Origin: Pseudorasbora parva
Taxonomy: Eukaryota; Chordata; Actinopteri; Cypriniformes; Gobionidae
Length of the DNA stretch: 64,000 bases
NCBI RefSeq assembly: GCF_024679245.1
Contig: NC_090191.1
Span: 565,001 to 629,000, forward strand
Direction of reading: 5' to 3'
Shown here in pieces: positions 20,574 through 30,280 of this stretch (within the stretch, counting starts at the first letter, position 1; the number at the start of each line of letters is the position of its first letter). A program made the translations under genes and the position numbers. The notes below the pieces were generated by a model. It saw only the letters and a list, made by a program, of their open reading frames with translations. It was not told where the DNA came from and did no database searches.

Positions 20574-22148
20574 CTCACTGGGGCCCAGGTCAGGAAGCAG
20601 ACAAACTGGCTAGCTGTCTCACGTCACCAAAGTCAGCTAAATCCCAGCACATAGAGACTCTTTCACCTAGATATTATCATATAGAGACTGTGTCTGTTCC
20701 CCGAATTAGTCAATACAAAAAAACCATAACCAACCGTAAAAATTTAATTGATGTCCAACAAATAAACAACAGATATAATACGGATGAACAATTGATAAAG
20801 CTTGGGTTGCTGAATATTCGATCCCTTTCGCCAAAAACGCTTGTTGTCAATGATATGATTATAGATCATAACTTAGATGTGCTGTGTTTGACAGAAACCT
20901 GGCTAAAACCTGACGATTACATTACTTTAAATGAGTCCACCCCCCGAGATTATTGTTACAAACATGAGCCACGTCTGAAAGGTAAAGGGGGAGGTGTTGC
21001 TGTAATTTATAATAATATTTTCAGTATTACTCAGAAGTCTAGTTTCAAATATAATTCCTTTGAAGTTTTGGTGCTTTATGTAACGCTGTGTAGTGTAAAT
21101 GATAAATCGCGTCTGACATTTGTGTTGGCTACTGTATACAGGCCACCAGGGCACAATACAGACTTTATCAAAGAATTTGCTGGTTTTGTATCGGAGTTAG
21201 TATTAGCTGTAGATAAAGTACTAATTGTTGGGGATCTTAATATCCACGTAGACAATGAAAAAGACGCATTGGGATTGGCATTTAGAGACATTTTAAACTC
21301 TATTGGAGTTAGACAACACGTATCGGGACCCACTCATCGCCTTAATCATACTTTAGATCTAATAATGTCACATGGAATAAATGTTGATACTGTTAAAATT
21401 CTGCAGCAGAGCGATGACATCTCAGATCATTACCTAATATCATGTATACTTAATTTACCGAAGGCTGCAAAGCCATCCCCTCGCTTCAAATATGGCAGGA
21501 CGATAACCCGCTGCGACTAAAGATTGCTTTGTCCATAATCTTCCTCATCAGTTCCATCTCCTCAGCATTACAGATAGCCAAGAGGAACTTGATGCTGCAA
21601 CAGAAACTATTGACTCTCTCTTTACTAGCACTTTAGACATAGTTGCTCCCCGGCGCTTAAAGAAGATTAAAGCAAATAATCCAACGCCGTGGTACAACGA
21701 GCACACTCGGGCCCTAAAAACAGCAGCCAGAAAAATGGAGCGCAGCTGGAAGAAAACAAAACTAGAGGTTTTTCGCAATTTGTGGAAAGAGAGCATGATT
21801 GCATACAGAAAGGCCATAAAAACTGCTAGATCTGCTTATTTCTCATCTCTTTTAGAAGAAAACAAACACAACCCTAAGTATTTATTCGATACAGTGGCTA
21901 AATTATCAAAAAATAAAGCTTCAGCTTCTGATGTTTGTAAACAACACAGCAGTAATGACTTTATGAACTTCTTTACTAGTAAGATTGATAATATTAGGAA
22001 AAAAATTATAACCATGCAGCCGTCTATTACAGTATCACTTCAGACAGAGCATTGTAGTGTCACTGAGGAAAAATTACACTCATTCACTACTATAGGAGGA
22101 GAAGAATTGGCTAAACTTGTTAAATCATCAAAATCAACAACATGTCTG
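20570..22148 (+). pseudogene. L2 LINE ORF2, 5' half (endonuclease), unit 1
   Basis: 20570-21520 encodes an APE-type endonuclease that nicks the target [31 protein letters not shown] and SDHYLI are in order. One extra C near 21509 (ataacccgct compared with ataaccgct in units 2 and 3) shifts the frame. The linker to the reverse transcriptase continues at 21735-22148 (ERSWKKTKLEVF onward), with TGG where units 2 and 3 have a TAG stop (21781 region). The gypsy element is inserted at 22149. The second part of ORF2 is at 30281-31788. Confidence 0.8.
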
Positions 22149-22918
22149 TGTAACGGAGTGTAAATGTTAGTGTTAAATGATGCATAAATGGGGACAGCGC
22201 CATCTGCAGGAAAACGTGATGGCATTTAGCTCGTGGAATGGGGACCGCCCACAGCAGAACTAACGAGATATGCTGTGGGTAAGTCGCACGTTTTGAGCAG
22301 GCAGAGAATTATCAGTTAAAAGTGTGTAAAACGCATATACTTCCTTTTTTTGTGGACGTTTCTTTCTATGAACTCCTTAGGGAACTTTTCATATGTGTTT
22401 GGCGTCGAATGTGTTGTTTTATAATGATTTATTTTTATTTTGTAATACGTGGCACAATCGTAATTAATTTGTGCATTATCTTGTGTTTTATGTAGAACTG
22501 ATTTATTCTTTCTTGCTTGGATCCTTCATTTCCACGTGTTGTTTCCTCATTGTGCAGGTATGTTTGTAAAATGTGTTGTGTTTAATGGATTAATTGTTTT
22601 ATTCATGTATTGCGCATGTTCACCGCTAGGTGGGGATGTTTTCCTTTATATGGAACTTAATTGAATTGTTCTGTCTTTCATTGAGTTGATTTGTGATTAA
22701 TTCATTGAAAATGTTTATTATAACTTCTCTCTTTCTAAAACAATCCACTATACGATCACAAAGCATGAGTTTAAAAGGATTAAAAGAGAAAATAGTTTTA
22801 AATAAAGAGCAGAACTAACGAGATATGCTGTGGAACTGATTTATTCTTTCTTGCTTGGATCCTTCATTTCCACGTGTTGTTTCCTCATTGTGCAGACCGC
22901 CCAGGCAAGACCGTCACA
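22149..22918 (+). repeat. 5' LTR of gypsy element, with duplicated leader
   Basis: 770 bp, tgtaacggag to ccgtcaca. A 26-nt block (22253-22278) followed by gtaagt, and a 62-nt block (22496-22557) preceded by tgtag and followed by gtatgt, are repeated later as one continuous 88-nt block (22808-22895). There they are joined directly to each other and then to accgcccaggcaag. The two differences correspond exactly to GT-AG introns. AATAAA at 22801-22806 precedes the joined copy. See the finding on this LTR. Confidence 0.9.
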
Positions 22919-22919
22919 T

Positions 22920-22930
22920 TGGTGCCGTGA
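22920..22930 (+). other. Primer-binding site, tRNA-His type
   Basis: Two bases after the LTR, tggtgccgtga matches the reverse complement of the 3' end of tRNA-His with its CCA (the tRNA ends cacggcacca). The match fails at the next base. The primer assignment is from memory of the tRNA-His 3' end. Confidence 0.55.
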
Positions 22931-23177
22931 AGTTGTGATGTCGCTGTGTTGCTATGGGCCGCGTCTTCAAGCAAGTTGATAGAAATCGCCGTGCTGCTAC
23001 ATAAGGACTGGAAGCGCCCTTCATCAGTTGTTCATCTCTGGTCCATCGTCTTTCGCGATCAAAGGACTCATTCGCTCTATCCTTTTTCAATTTATGGGAC
23101 TTTTTGCACTGATCATTGATTTTGAGTTTATGTCTGTATGTGTGTGTGTGTGTGTGTGAACCTGCAACACATCTCAT

Positions 23178-24563
23178 TTGCTCATAATGAGTAACAGCAA
23201 TAGATATTTGCCTAACCAATTCACTCCTAGTCCAGTGGGCAGAGGCAGAGGGGTTTTAGGTGTTCCAATTCCCTTTTCAATGGACAGCCCCAATACTGGC
23301 AATGGTAATATTAGACGTGACATTACGGGAAGGCTGTGCCCTTTAAGAGACTATGATACAGCAGACATGCAGTCAGATGTGAGTCATAGGTTTTCAGGGC
23401 CCTGCACGTCAACGCCTAATGCTGAACATGGTGTGCCTGATATGTTAGGGCAAATGAGTTCAATTGTCCATCAGATTGGTCAACAGTTAGCAGACAACAT
23501 TATGTCCCATCTTAGCCCTCATAGCTTGGACACTGGCCTAACAAATAGACAACAACCTGACAATTCTAAGGCTAGTTGCCCTTCAGGCATAGTAAATCAG
23601 TCACAAAACCAAGTAATTCAGCACAGAAAAGTCAAGGAGCCACCTTCATTCAGAGGGGATAGTTCAGACACAATTGAAATTGAGGAATGGGAAGATCTAA
23701 TGAGGACATTTGTTAAAAAGAGCAACATGAATGATGATGAACATGTGGAGGAAATCCTTGTGCACCTGCGTGGTAAAGCAAAAGATGTAGTCAAATTCTG
23801 GATCAGGAACTGTGATTCTGCCACCTCTGTCAGCCCAAATTCTGTCTATAGCCTACTGCGCAAACATTTCAGTTGTAATCATTACTCACCTGTCCCACTT
23901 GCTGATTTTTACACTACCTTACCTGAGGAAGACGAAAATTCGTACGACTACTGGCTGAGACTCAACAAAGCAGCGGATGTTGCTTCTGAATGTCTGCGAG
24001 AGCAAGGTAAAACTCTTGACAAGCCCAGTGTGGAGGTGGTCCACATGTTTATCAGACACTGCCCGAGTAAAGACTTAGCCCTAACCTTCAGGTCCAAACC
24101 GATTACCAAGTGGTCAGCACATGAAGTACAGGCTGTACTTAATGATTATCAGTCTGATTTATCTTTCAAAGCCAACAGTACAGTGCATCGCAGCCAAAGT
24201 GAAAGAGTTTCGGTCAACAAGATTAATTTCAGTACAGTTCCAGTGCCCGCTCCCACGGTGTGTGAACAACAGAAAAGTACAGATTTCTCTGCTCTTGAAA
24301 AGGTCATTGACATGCTTGAAAAAGTCCTGCTGACCAACACTAACAGACCTCAGTCTCATCCAAAACGCCAGCCTTATAGGAGTCTCCCTAGAATAGAAGG
24401 TTTTGATGCTTTGCCGTGTGCTATCTGCAAAGATGCTGCTCACTCTGCCTTAACGCATTGTCGTGATCACCGACTGTGTTTCCAGTGTCAGTCACCAGGT
24501 CACTCTAGACGTTTCTGTCCCAGGTGGAGAAGACAATCGCCTCAGCCCGATCAGGAAAACTAG
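23178..24563 (+). CDS. Gypsy gag polyprotein
   Basis: 461 codons from the ATG at 23178; the ATG at 23187 (MSNSN) is an equally plausible start. Gag forms the virus-like particle in which reverse transcription occurs. Residues about 160-290 look like a retrotransposon capsid (EEWEDLMRTF, then LRGKAKDVVKFWI). The C terminus carries a zinc knuckle (CFQCQSPGHSRRFC, C-x2-C-x4-H-x4-C, residues 434-447), preceded by a second Cys/His cluster (CAICKDAAHSALTHC) at about 414. It overlaps pol by 40 nt and pol is in the -1 frame. The frame is intact. Confidence 0.9.
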   Translation: MLIMSNSNRYLPNQFTPSPVGRGRGVLGVPIPFSMDSPNTGNGNIRRDITGRLCPLRDYDTADMQSDVSHRFSGPCTSTPNAEHGVPDMLGQMSSIVHQIGQQLADNIMSHLSPHSLDTGLTNRQQPDNSKASCPSGIVNQSQNQVIQHRKVKEPPSFRGDSSDTIEIEEWEDLMRTFVKKSNMNDDEHVEEILVHLRGKAKDVVKFWIRNCDSATSVSPNSVYSLLRKHFSCNHYSPVPLADFYTTLPEEDENSYDYWLRLNKAADVASECLREQGKTLDKPSVEVVHMFIRHCPSKDLALTFRSKPITKWSAHEVQAVLNDYQSDLSFKANSTVHRSQSERVSVNKINFSTVPVPAPTVCEQQKSTDFSALEKVIDMLEKVLLTNTNRPQSHPKRQPYRSLPRIEGFDALPCAICKDAAHSALTHCRDHRLCFQCQSPGHSRRFCPRWRRQSPQPDQEN

Positions 24564-27500
24564 CAGGTCTGTGCGTAATGGAGGTTAGTACAGACCAGAT
24601 TGATAACCCTCCCATCTTTGACACACAAGATTATGAGTCTGTATATGAGCAGCACAAACCCAGTGTCTCTCCCGATAAAACTGCTGTCTTTCAAGGAATA
24701 CAACGAGTCCCCAGAGCTGATTCATTATTTTACACAACTGTATCTGTAGAAAATGGCCCGTCTTTCACTGCATTACTTGACAGTGGTTCAATGGCCTGCA
24801 CTCTCAGCGAGGCTGCTGAAGCTAGTTTGTTGGCAAGTGCTTCCGCGCTAAAAAAGTGTCCTGCCGATGATGTTGTGATTATTGGATGTGGTGGTCATCG
24901 AGTCACACCAACTGCAATGTATGATCTGTCTGTCTGTGTTTACGGATGTAAAATGATAATACCTGCGCTGATCGTTCCAGGCCAGACAGATGAGATGATC
25001 CTGGGCAGTAATGCCATCAAAAGTCTACTGACTCTCCTGAAGAATACAGATGACTACTGGAAATTGATTTCACTTCCAAGCGGTAATGGAGAGAACGAGA
25101 GTTTAGAGTTCATTTCATTGCTCTCCAACACACAGAGATGGAGAGGTGATCACACACCTGAAAGAGTAGGTACAGTTAAGCTCAAGCACTGTGTGACACT
25201 TCAACCTAAAAGTGAACATCTTGTTTGGGGCAAGCTCCCTGCCAATGCTGCAATGTCTGTGGGAAGTACAGTGCTTGTGGAACCCACCCGATCCAAATGT
25301 AGCCCTAAGCAGATTATGGTAGGCCGAGTCATTACACCTTTGTGGGGCGACGGATGGGTACCTGTGAAAGTTATAAATCCTACGAACAATGTGTTGACAC
25401 TAAGAAGAAATGCAAAGATTGCAGACGTTTCTCCATGCATCGCAGTGGAAGATCTTCCAGAGAGCGACCATATTAAGTCTCATGTTCAACACTTTCAACA
25501 TGAGGAAGCTTCTCAGGAATCTGATGATGAGTTGATTCATGTCTTAAACGACTTGGGTTTGAAAGACCTGGATCTGACATCGTGTGAAGTGTCTTCGGCT
25601 TGGAAAAGTGAGTTACTTCGTCTCATTGTGAAATATGAGTCCATATTTTCAAGGAACAAAATGGACTGTGGTGAAGCCAAAGATTTTGTACATCGGATCC
25701 GCCTAGTAGATGACAAACCCTTTCGTCTGCCCTACCGTCGTGTACCTCCGAGTCATTATGAGAAGCTGAGAGTAGCACTGAATGAGATGGAAGAGAAGGG
25801 TATTATCAGTAAATCGAATAGTGAGTATGCTTCTCCTCTTGTCCTGGTGTGGAAAAAGAACGGTGATCTGAGGATTTGTACTGACTTTCGATGGTTGAAT
25901 GCCAGAACTGTGAAAGACGCCCATCCTCTGCCACACCAGTCAGATGCCTTAGCTGCTCTTGGGGGAAATGCTTTCTTCTCCACTATGGACCTTACCTCTG
26001 GCTTCTATAATGTTCCGTTACACGAGGACGATAGGAAATATACTGCTTTCTCGTCGCCATTTGGACTACATGAATATAACAGGATGCCGCAGGGCCTCTG
26101 CAATAGTCCAGCTACATTCATGCGCATGATGATGTCAATCTTTGGTGATAAGAACTTCACAAATTTACTGTGCTATCTTGATGACCTTATGGTCTTTGCT
26201 CCCAATGAGCAGGTTGCACTTAACAGGCTGGAGATGGTGTTCTCAAGACTCAAGGCCCACAATCTCAAGCTTTCCCCTAAAAAATGCCATTTCTTGAGAA
26301 AGTCAGTTAAGTTTCTTGGACATGTCATTTGTGAGGATGGTGTCAAGACAGACTCTGAGAAAGTAAAGGCCATTACAGATGTTCAAGCAGTGGACTTAAT
26401 GGACTCTGATGGAATCACTCCATGCCACAAGAAAATCAGATCGTTCTTAGGTATGGTATTATACTACCAACATTTTATTGAGAGATGCTCTGTTAAAGCC
26501 AAACCCTTGTTCAATCTTATTTCAAAGACAGATTCAAAGGGCTCCAGAGGCAGAAAGAGGAAACTCATCTCAAAGGCTATAAGCGTTAAGCTCTTACCAG
26601 CAGACTGGACGGACACATGCCAGAAAGCATTTGACACTTTAAAGGAAGACCTTCTCACAAGTGTAACGCTAGCACACCCAGACTTCGAACGCAACTTCAT
26701 TCTGGCTGTGGATGCCTCATTTGATGGATTGGGTGCTGTTCTTTCCCAGATTCCAGAAGGTAGCACTATGGCCAGACCGGTGGCATTTGCTAGCAAGACA
26801 TTGTCTCGTTCTCAGATGAATTACCCAGCTCACAGGCTGGAATTCCTCGCACTTAAGTGGGCGATATGCGACAAGTTCCATTATTGGTTAAAGGGCCGTC
26901 ATTTTACAGCGTGGACGGATAATAATCCCCTCACCTACATACTCACCAAGCCGAGACTCGATGCTTGCGAGCAACGCTGGGTTGCCAAGCTAGCCTCCTT
27001 CAGCTTCGACCTGAGATATGTACCCGGTTCTAAAAACATAGTCGCAGATGCGTTGAGCAGGGAACCTTTTGTCCAATCCAGTGTAAGCCACCGACTCGTG
27101 ACAGAACCTTACCAGTCTTTGCTTAATCAGGTTGATGGAGTTGTAGATCAAGTCGTCCAAGATTCCTTTCGACTTACCACTAACTGTCAATTATTGAGTC
27201 CTGCTGATGATTCTTCTGGTGCAGCTGGAGTTGCCAGTCAATGTCAGGTGTCTACAGATGCCTTGAGTTCACAGGATGTAGCCGCAGTATTAGACGCACA
27301 TTGTTCTGGTGGTGTAGGACAATTCATGGGTGTGGAATCCATTCCGCCCTTCCTCAATGTTGACCAGACTGCTACGCTGAACACAAGCACACTTTCAGCT
27401 GCACAAGAACAGGATACCGCTGTGAGTAGAGCACTCTTTTATGTTCAGAGACACCGACGTCCTGACAAGCGTGAACGTGCTAGTGAGCCTCATACTGTCC

Positions 27501-29209
27501 TGAGACTTCTTAAGCATTGGAGTAAACTTACCATTAGAGATGGCATGCTTTTCAAAGTCAAAAGAGACAATCAAATGAACAAAAAGTTGCATCAATTCAT
27601 AGTCCCAGATGCTTTAAAACAGCAAGTGCTTCATGGATTGCATGATGCAGCTGGTCATCAAGGGCGATCCAGGACTCTCTCATTAGCCAGACAGCGGTTC
27701 TTTTGGACTGGCATGGAACACGATATAACGCATTATGTGAGGAACTGCATGCGATGTATTGTAGGCAAGACACCTGAACCGAAAGATCGTGCTCCCCTTG
27801 AGAACATACGCACCTCTGAGCCAATGGAACTCGTCTGTATTGATTTCTGGACAGCAGAGCAGGGTGATAAGAGTGTGGATGTCTTGGTAGCAACGGATCA
27901 TTTCACCAAATTAGCCTACGCTTTTCCCTGTAAGAACCAGTCTGCAAAGCAGGTTGCTCATCATTTATGGAACAGTCTCTTCTGCATTTATGGATTCCCT
28001 AGGCGTGTGCATTCAGATCAAGGTCCAAGTTTTGAGAGCAAACTGATGAAAGAGTTGCTGAATATGGCGGGTGTCAATAAATCACACACCACTCCTTACC
28101 ACCCAATGGGAAACGGGATCACTGAACGCTTCAACAGAACCTTAGGGAACATGATAAGAGCCTTACCTCCCCAGTCCAAAGCCAAGTGGCCACAGTCTTT
28201 GCAGATGCTGACATTCTGTTATAACTGTACTGTTCACGAGACCACCGGCTTTGCGCCTTTCTTTCTGATGTTCGGGAGAGTTCCGCGTCTTCCAATTGAT
28301 GTGATGTTCCAACATGTCTTGAAGGATGATACTGTTGTGAAGTATTCAGATTTCGTATCCAAACTTAAGTGTGACCTTGGTGAAGCTGCAAAAATTGCGC
28401 AGAAGCACAGTTCAACTGAGCAGGCCCGGCATGCAAGAATCTACAATCGGAAAGTGAAGGGATCACCTTTGACCCTGGGAGACAGAGTCCTTCTGGCGAA
28501 TCGTGGTGAGCGTGGCAAACGAAAAGTCGCAGACAAGTGGGAGTCCAACCTCTATGAAGTGATGTCAGTGAGATCGCCCATTAATGTCTATCGGATAAGA
28601 GACACTGAGACAGGCAGAGAAAAGATAGTGCACAGGAACCTCTTACTCCCTGTTAACTTTTTGTACAAAGATGGAGTCGATTTACCAAGTGATTCAACTG
28701 CAGACTTACCTGATCTTCTTGAGAGTGATGCAAGAACAGCCCACTGGGTTATGCAGTCTGATCAGCAAAGCTGCCCTGATAATGGCAGTGACTCAGTTGC
28801 TTTGTCTAGAGTTCAGTGTTCTTTGGATGTGCAGAATTCCAATTCGGAGGCAGACTCTGATACTTGTAACAACTCTGAACACATTGAATTGGGAAGTGAC
28901 GTTCCGCATTTGTTAGATGAGGGACTACCTCATGACGATGAGATAGATCAGAGTTCTTCTCAGCACTCCTTGACAACGCCAGTTTTTCCACTTTCACATA
29001 TAGTCAATAACCCTGTTCTGGATACAGTTGACCCTGTAATTTGCAATCAACCACGACATTTTCAGACAGGCACACTTAGGACTAGGGCTGGTAGGACCAT
29101 TAAACCTCCCCAAAGATTGATTTGTGAGATGAATAGTCAGTTTGTGGATGATTCGTCACCACCAGTGATTTCTCTTTTTGATGTGGTGAAAAGTCTTTTT
29201 CATGGGTAA
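24524..29209 (+). CDS. Gypsy pol polyprotein (PR-RT-RH-IN)
   Basis: 1561 codons are open; the true product is probably a gag-pol fusion made by -1 frameshifting rather than starting at 24524. Domains in order: aspartic protease with DSG at residues 86-88; reverse transcriptase with LPQGLCNSP-like MPQGLCNSP and YLDD at 551-554; RNase H starting at AVDAS (Asp about 730); an HHCC zinc finger of integrase at about 1048-1090; the integrase core with D1107, D1165 and E1201 (35 residues between the last two, a D-D35-E pattern); then a GPY/F-like module and an acidic, low-complexity tail of about 170 residues. This domain order defines Ty3/gypsy. No stops or frameshifts were seen. Confidence 0.93.
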   Translation: MEKTIASARSGKLAGLCVMEVSTDQIDNPPIFDTQDYESVYEQHKPSVSPDKTAVFQGIQRVPRADSLFYTTVSVENGPSFTALLDSGSMACTLSEAAEASLLASASALKKCPADDVVIIGCGGHRVTPTAMYDLSVCVYGCKMIIPALIVPGQTDEMILGSNAIKSLLTLLKNTDDYWKLISLPSGNGENESLEFISLLSNTQRWRGDHTPERVGTVKLKHCVTLQPKSEHLVWGKLPANAAMSVGSTVLVEPTRSKCSPKQIMVGRVITPLWGDGWVPVKVINPTNNVLTLRRNAKIADVSPCIAVEDLPESDHIKSHVQHFQHEEASQESDDELIHVLNDLGLKDLDLTSCEVSSAWKSELLRLIVKYESIFSRNKMDCGEAKDFVHRIRLVDDKPFRLPYRRVPPSHYEKLRVALNEMEEKGIISKSNSEYASPLVLVWKKNGDLRICTDFRWLNARTVKDAHPLPHQSDALAALGGNAFFSTMDLTSGFYNVPLHEDDRKYTAFSSPFGLHEYNRMPQGLCNSPATFMRMMMSIFGDKNFTNLLCYLDDLMVFAPNEQVALNRLEMVFSRLKAHNLKLSPKKCHFLRKSVKFLGHVICEDGVKTDSEKVKAITDVQAVDLMDSDGITPCHKKIRSFLGMVLYYQHFIERCSVKAKPLFNLISKTDSKGSRGRKRKLISKAISVKLLPADWTDTCQKAFDTLKEDLLTSVTLAHPDFERNFILAVDASFDGLGAVLSQIPEGSTMARPVAFASKTLSRSQMNYPAHRLEFLALKWAICDKFHYWLKGRHFTAWTDNNPLTYILTKPRLDACEQRWVAKLASFSFDLRYVPGSKNIVADALSREPFVQSSVSHRLVTEPYQSLLNQVDGVVDQVVQDSFRLTTNCQLLSPADDSSGAAGVASQCQVSTDALSSQDVAAVLDAHCSGGVGQFMGVESIPPFLNVDQTATLNTSTLSAAQEQDTAVSRALFYVQRHRRPDKRERASEPHTVLRLLKHWSKLTIRDGMLFKVKRDNQMNKKLHQFIVPDALKQQVLHGLHDAAGHQGRSRTLSLARQRFFWTGMEHDITHYVRNCMRCIVGKTPEPKDRAPLENIRTSEPMELVCIDFWTAEQGDKSVDVLVATDHFTKLAYAFPCKNQSAKQVAHHLWNSLFCIYGFPRRVHSDQGPSFESKLMKELLNMAGVNKSHTTPYHPMGNGITERFNRTLGNMIRALPPQSKAKWPQSLQMLTFCYNCTVHETTGFAPFFLMFGRVPRLPIDVMFQHVLKDDTVVKYSDFVSKLKCDLGEAAKIAQKHSSTEQARHARIYNRKVKGSPLTLGDRVLLANRGERGKRKVADKWESNLYEVMSVRSPINVYRIRDTETGREKIVHRNLLLPVNFLYKDGVDLPSDSTADLPDLLESDARTAHWVMQSDQQSCPDNGSDSVALSRVQCSLDVQNSNSEADSDTCNNSEHIELGSDVPHLLDEGLPHDDEIDQSSSQHSLTTPVFPLSHIVNNPVLDTVDPVICNQPRHFQTGTLRTRAGRTIKPPQRLICEMNSQFVDDSSPPVISLFDVVKSLFHG
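24554..24560 (+). promoter_or_regulatory. Candidate -1 frameshift site
   Basis: The heptamer g-gaa-aac lies directly before the gag stop codon (tag, 24561-24563), inside the gag/pol overlap. The A-site part (aaac) fits the canonical pattern; the first three bases (gga) are not identical, so it is a weaker, non-canonical slip site. The downstream structure was not evaluated. Confidence 0.4.
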
Positions 29210-29506
29210 ATTATGAGTTGGACTTAGTTTTGAGTGGAGATTTTGTCTCTTAAGTCATTTCTATCCTTGAATTGTGTATGTGAAGAGAGGTGTTTAGGGC
29301 ATCTCTTTAGTCTGTCTTAGGTCTGGATTTTGGTACCGGTCCATACTTGCACACTTCCTATGGAGGAATTTTGTAATTGATATTTACACTACAAAACGTC
29401 AAGGAGTTTCACAGTTTCTTTTTCTTCCTCTGTCCCTTTTCTGGTTCTTGTATTAAGTTTTCTGTACAGGCGCTTCCCCAGTTTAGCATAATTTAAGGGG
29501 GGTGCA
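29210..29506 (+). other. Gypsy 3' untranslated region and polypurine tract
   Basis: Non-coding. It ends in aaggggggtgca (29495-29506), directly before the 3' LTR; this is the expected plus-strand primer. No env or accessory frame is present. Confidence 0.75.
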
Positions 29507-30276
29507 TGTAACGGAGTGTAAATGTTAGTGTTAAATGATGCATAAATGGGGACAGCGCCATCTGCAGGAAAACGTGATGGCATTTAGCTCGTGGAATGGG
29601 GACCGCCCACAGCAGAACTAACGAGATATGCTGTGGGTAAGTCGCACGTTTTGAGCAGGCAGAGAATTATCAGTTAAAAGTGTGTAAAACGCATATACTT
29701 CCTTTTTTTGTGGACGTTTCTTTCTATGAACTCCTTAGGGAACTTTTCATATGTGTTTGGCGTCGAATGTGTTGTTTTATAATGATTTATTTTTATTTTG
29801 TAATACGTGGCACAATCGTAATTAATTTGTGCATTATCTTGTGTTTTATGTAGAACTGATTTATTCTTTCTTGCTTGGATCCTTCATTTCCACGTGTTGT
29901 TTCCTCATTGTGCAGGTATGTTTGTAAAATGTGTTGTGTTTAATGGATTAATTGTTTTATTCATGTATTGCGCATGTTCACCGCTAGGTGGGGATGTTTT
30001 CCTTTATATGGAACTTAATTGAATTGTTCTGTCTTTCATTGAGTTGATTTGTGATTAATTCATTGAAAATGTTTATTATAACTTCTCTCTTTCTAAAACA
30101 ATCCACTATACGATCACAAAGCATGAGTTTAAAAGGATTAAAAGAGAAAATAGTTTTAAATAAAGAGCAGAACTAACGAGATATGCTGTGGAACTGATTT
30201 ATTCTTTCTTGCTTGGATCCTTCATTTCCACGTGTTGTTTCCTCATTGTGCAGACCGCCCAGGCAAGACCGTCACA
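29507..30276 (+). repeat. 3' LTR of gypsy element
   Basis: 770 bp, the same length as the 5' LTR and the same sequence as far as reading by eye can tell. The leader blocks are at 29611-29636 and 29854-29915, and the joined copy is at 30166-30253. Followed by the target duplication tctg (30277-30280). Confidence 0.92.
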
Positions 30277-30280
30277 TCTG

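Larger units (their letters stand above)
22149..30276 (+). mobile_element. Complete Ty3/gypsy LTR retrotransposon in L2 ORF2
   Basis: 8128 bp with 770-bp LTRs at both ends (tg...ca), a primer-binding site, gag, pol in the -1 frame and a polypurine tract. The 4-bp target duplication is tctg (22145-22148 and 30277-30280); units 2 and 3 give the empty site (tatg there). I found no difference between the two LTRs and all frames are open, so the insertion is recent and came after the triplication. No env-like frame is present: the 297 bp between pol and the 3' LTR are non-coding. Likely still capable of movement, by inference only. Confidence 0.92.

Noticed and set aside
28671..29209. Envelope gene after gypsy pol
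   Set aside because: Only the polar tail of pol and 297 non-coding bases lie before the 3' LTR. The small frame at 28671 is out of frame within pol and has no signal peptide or fusion motif.
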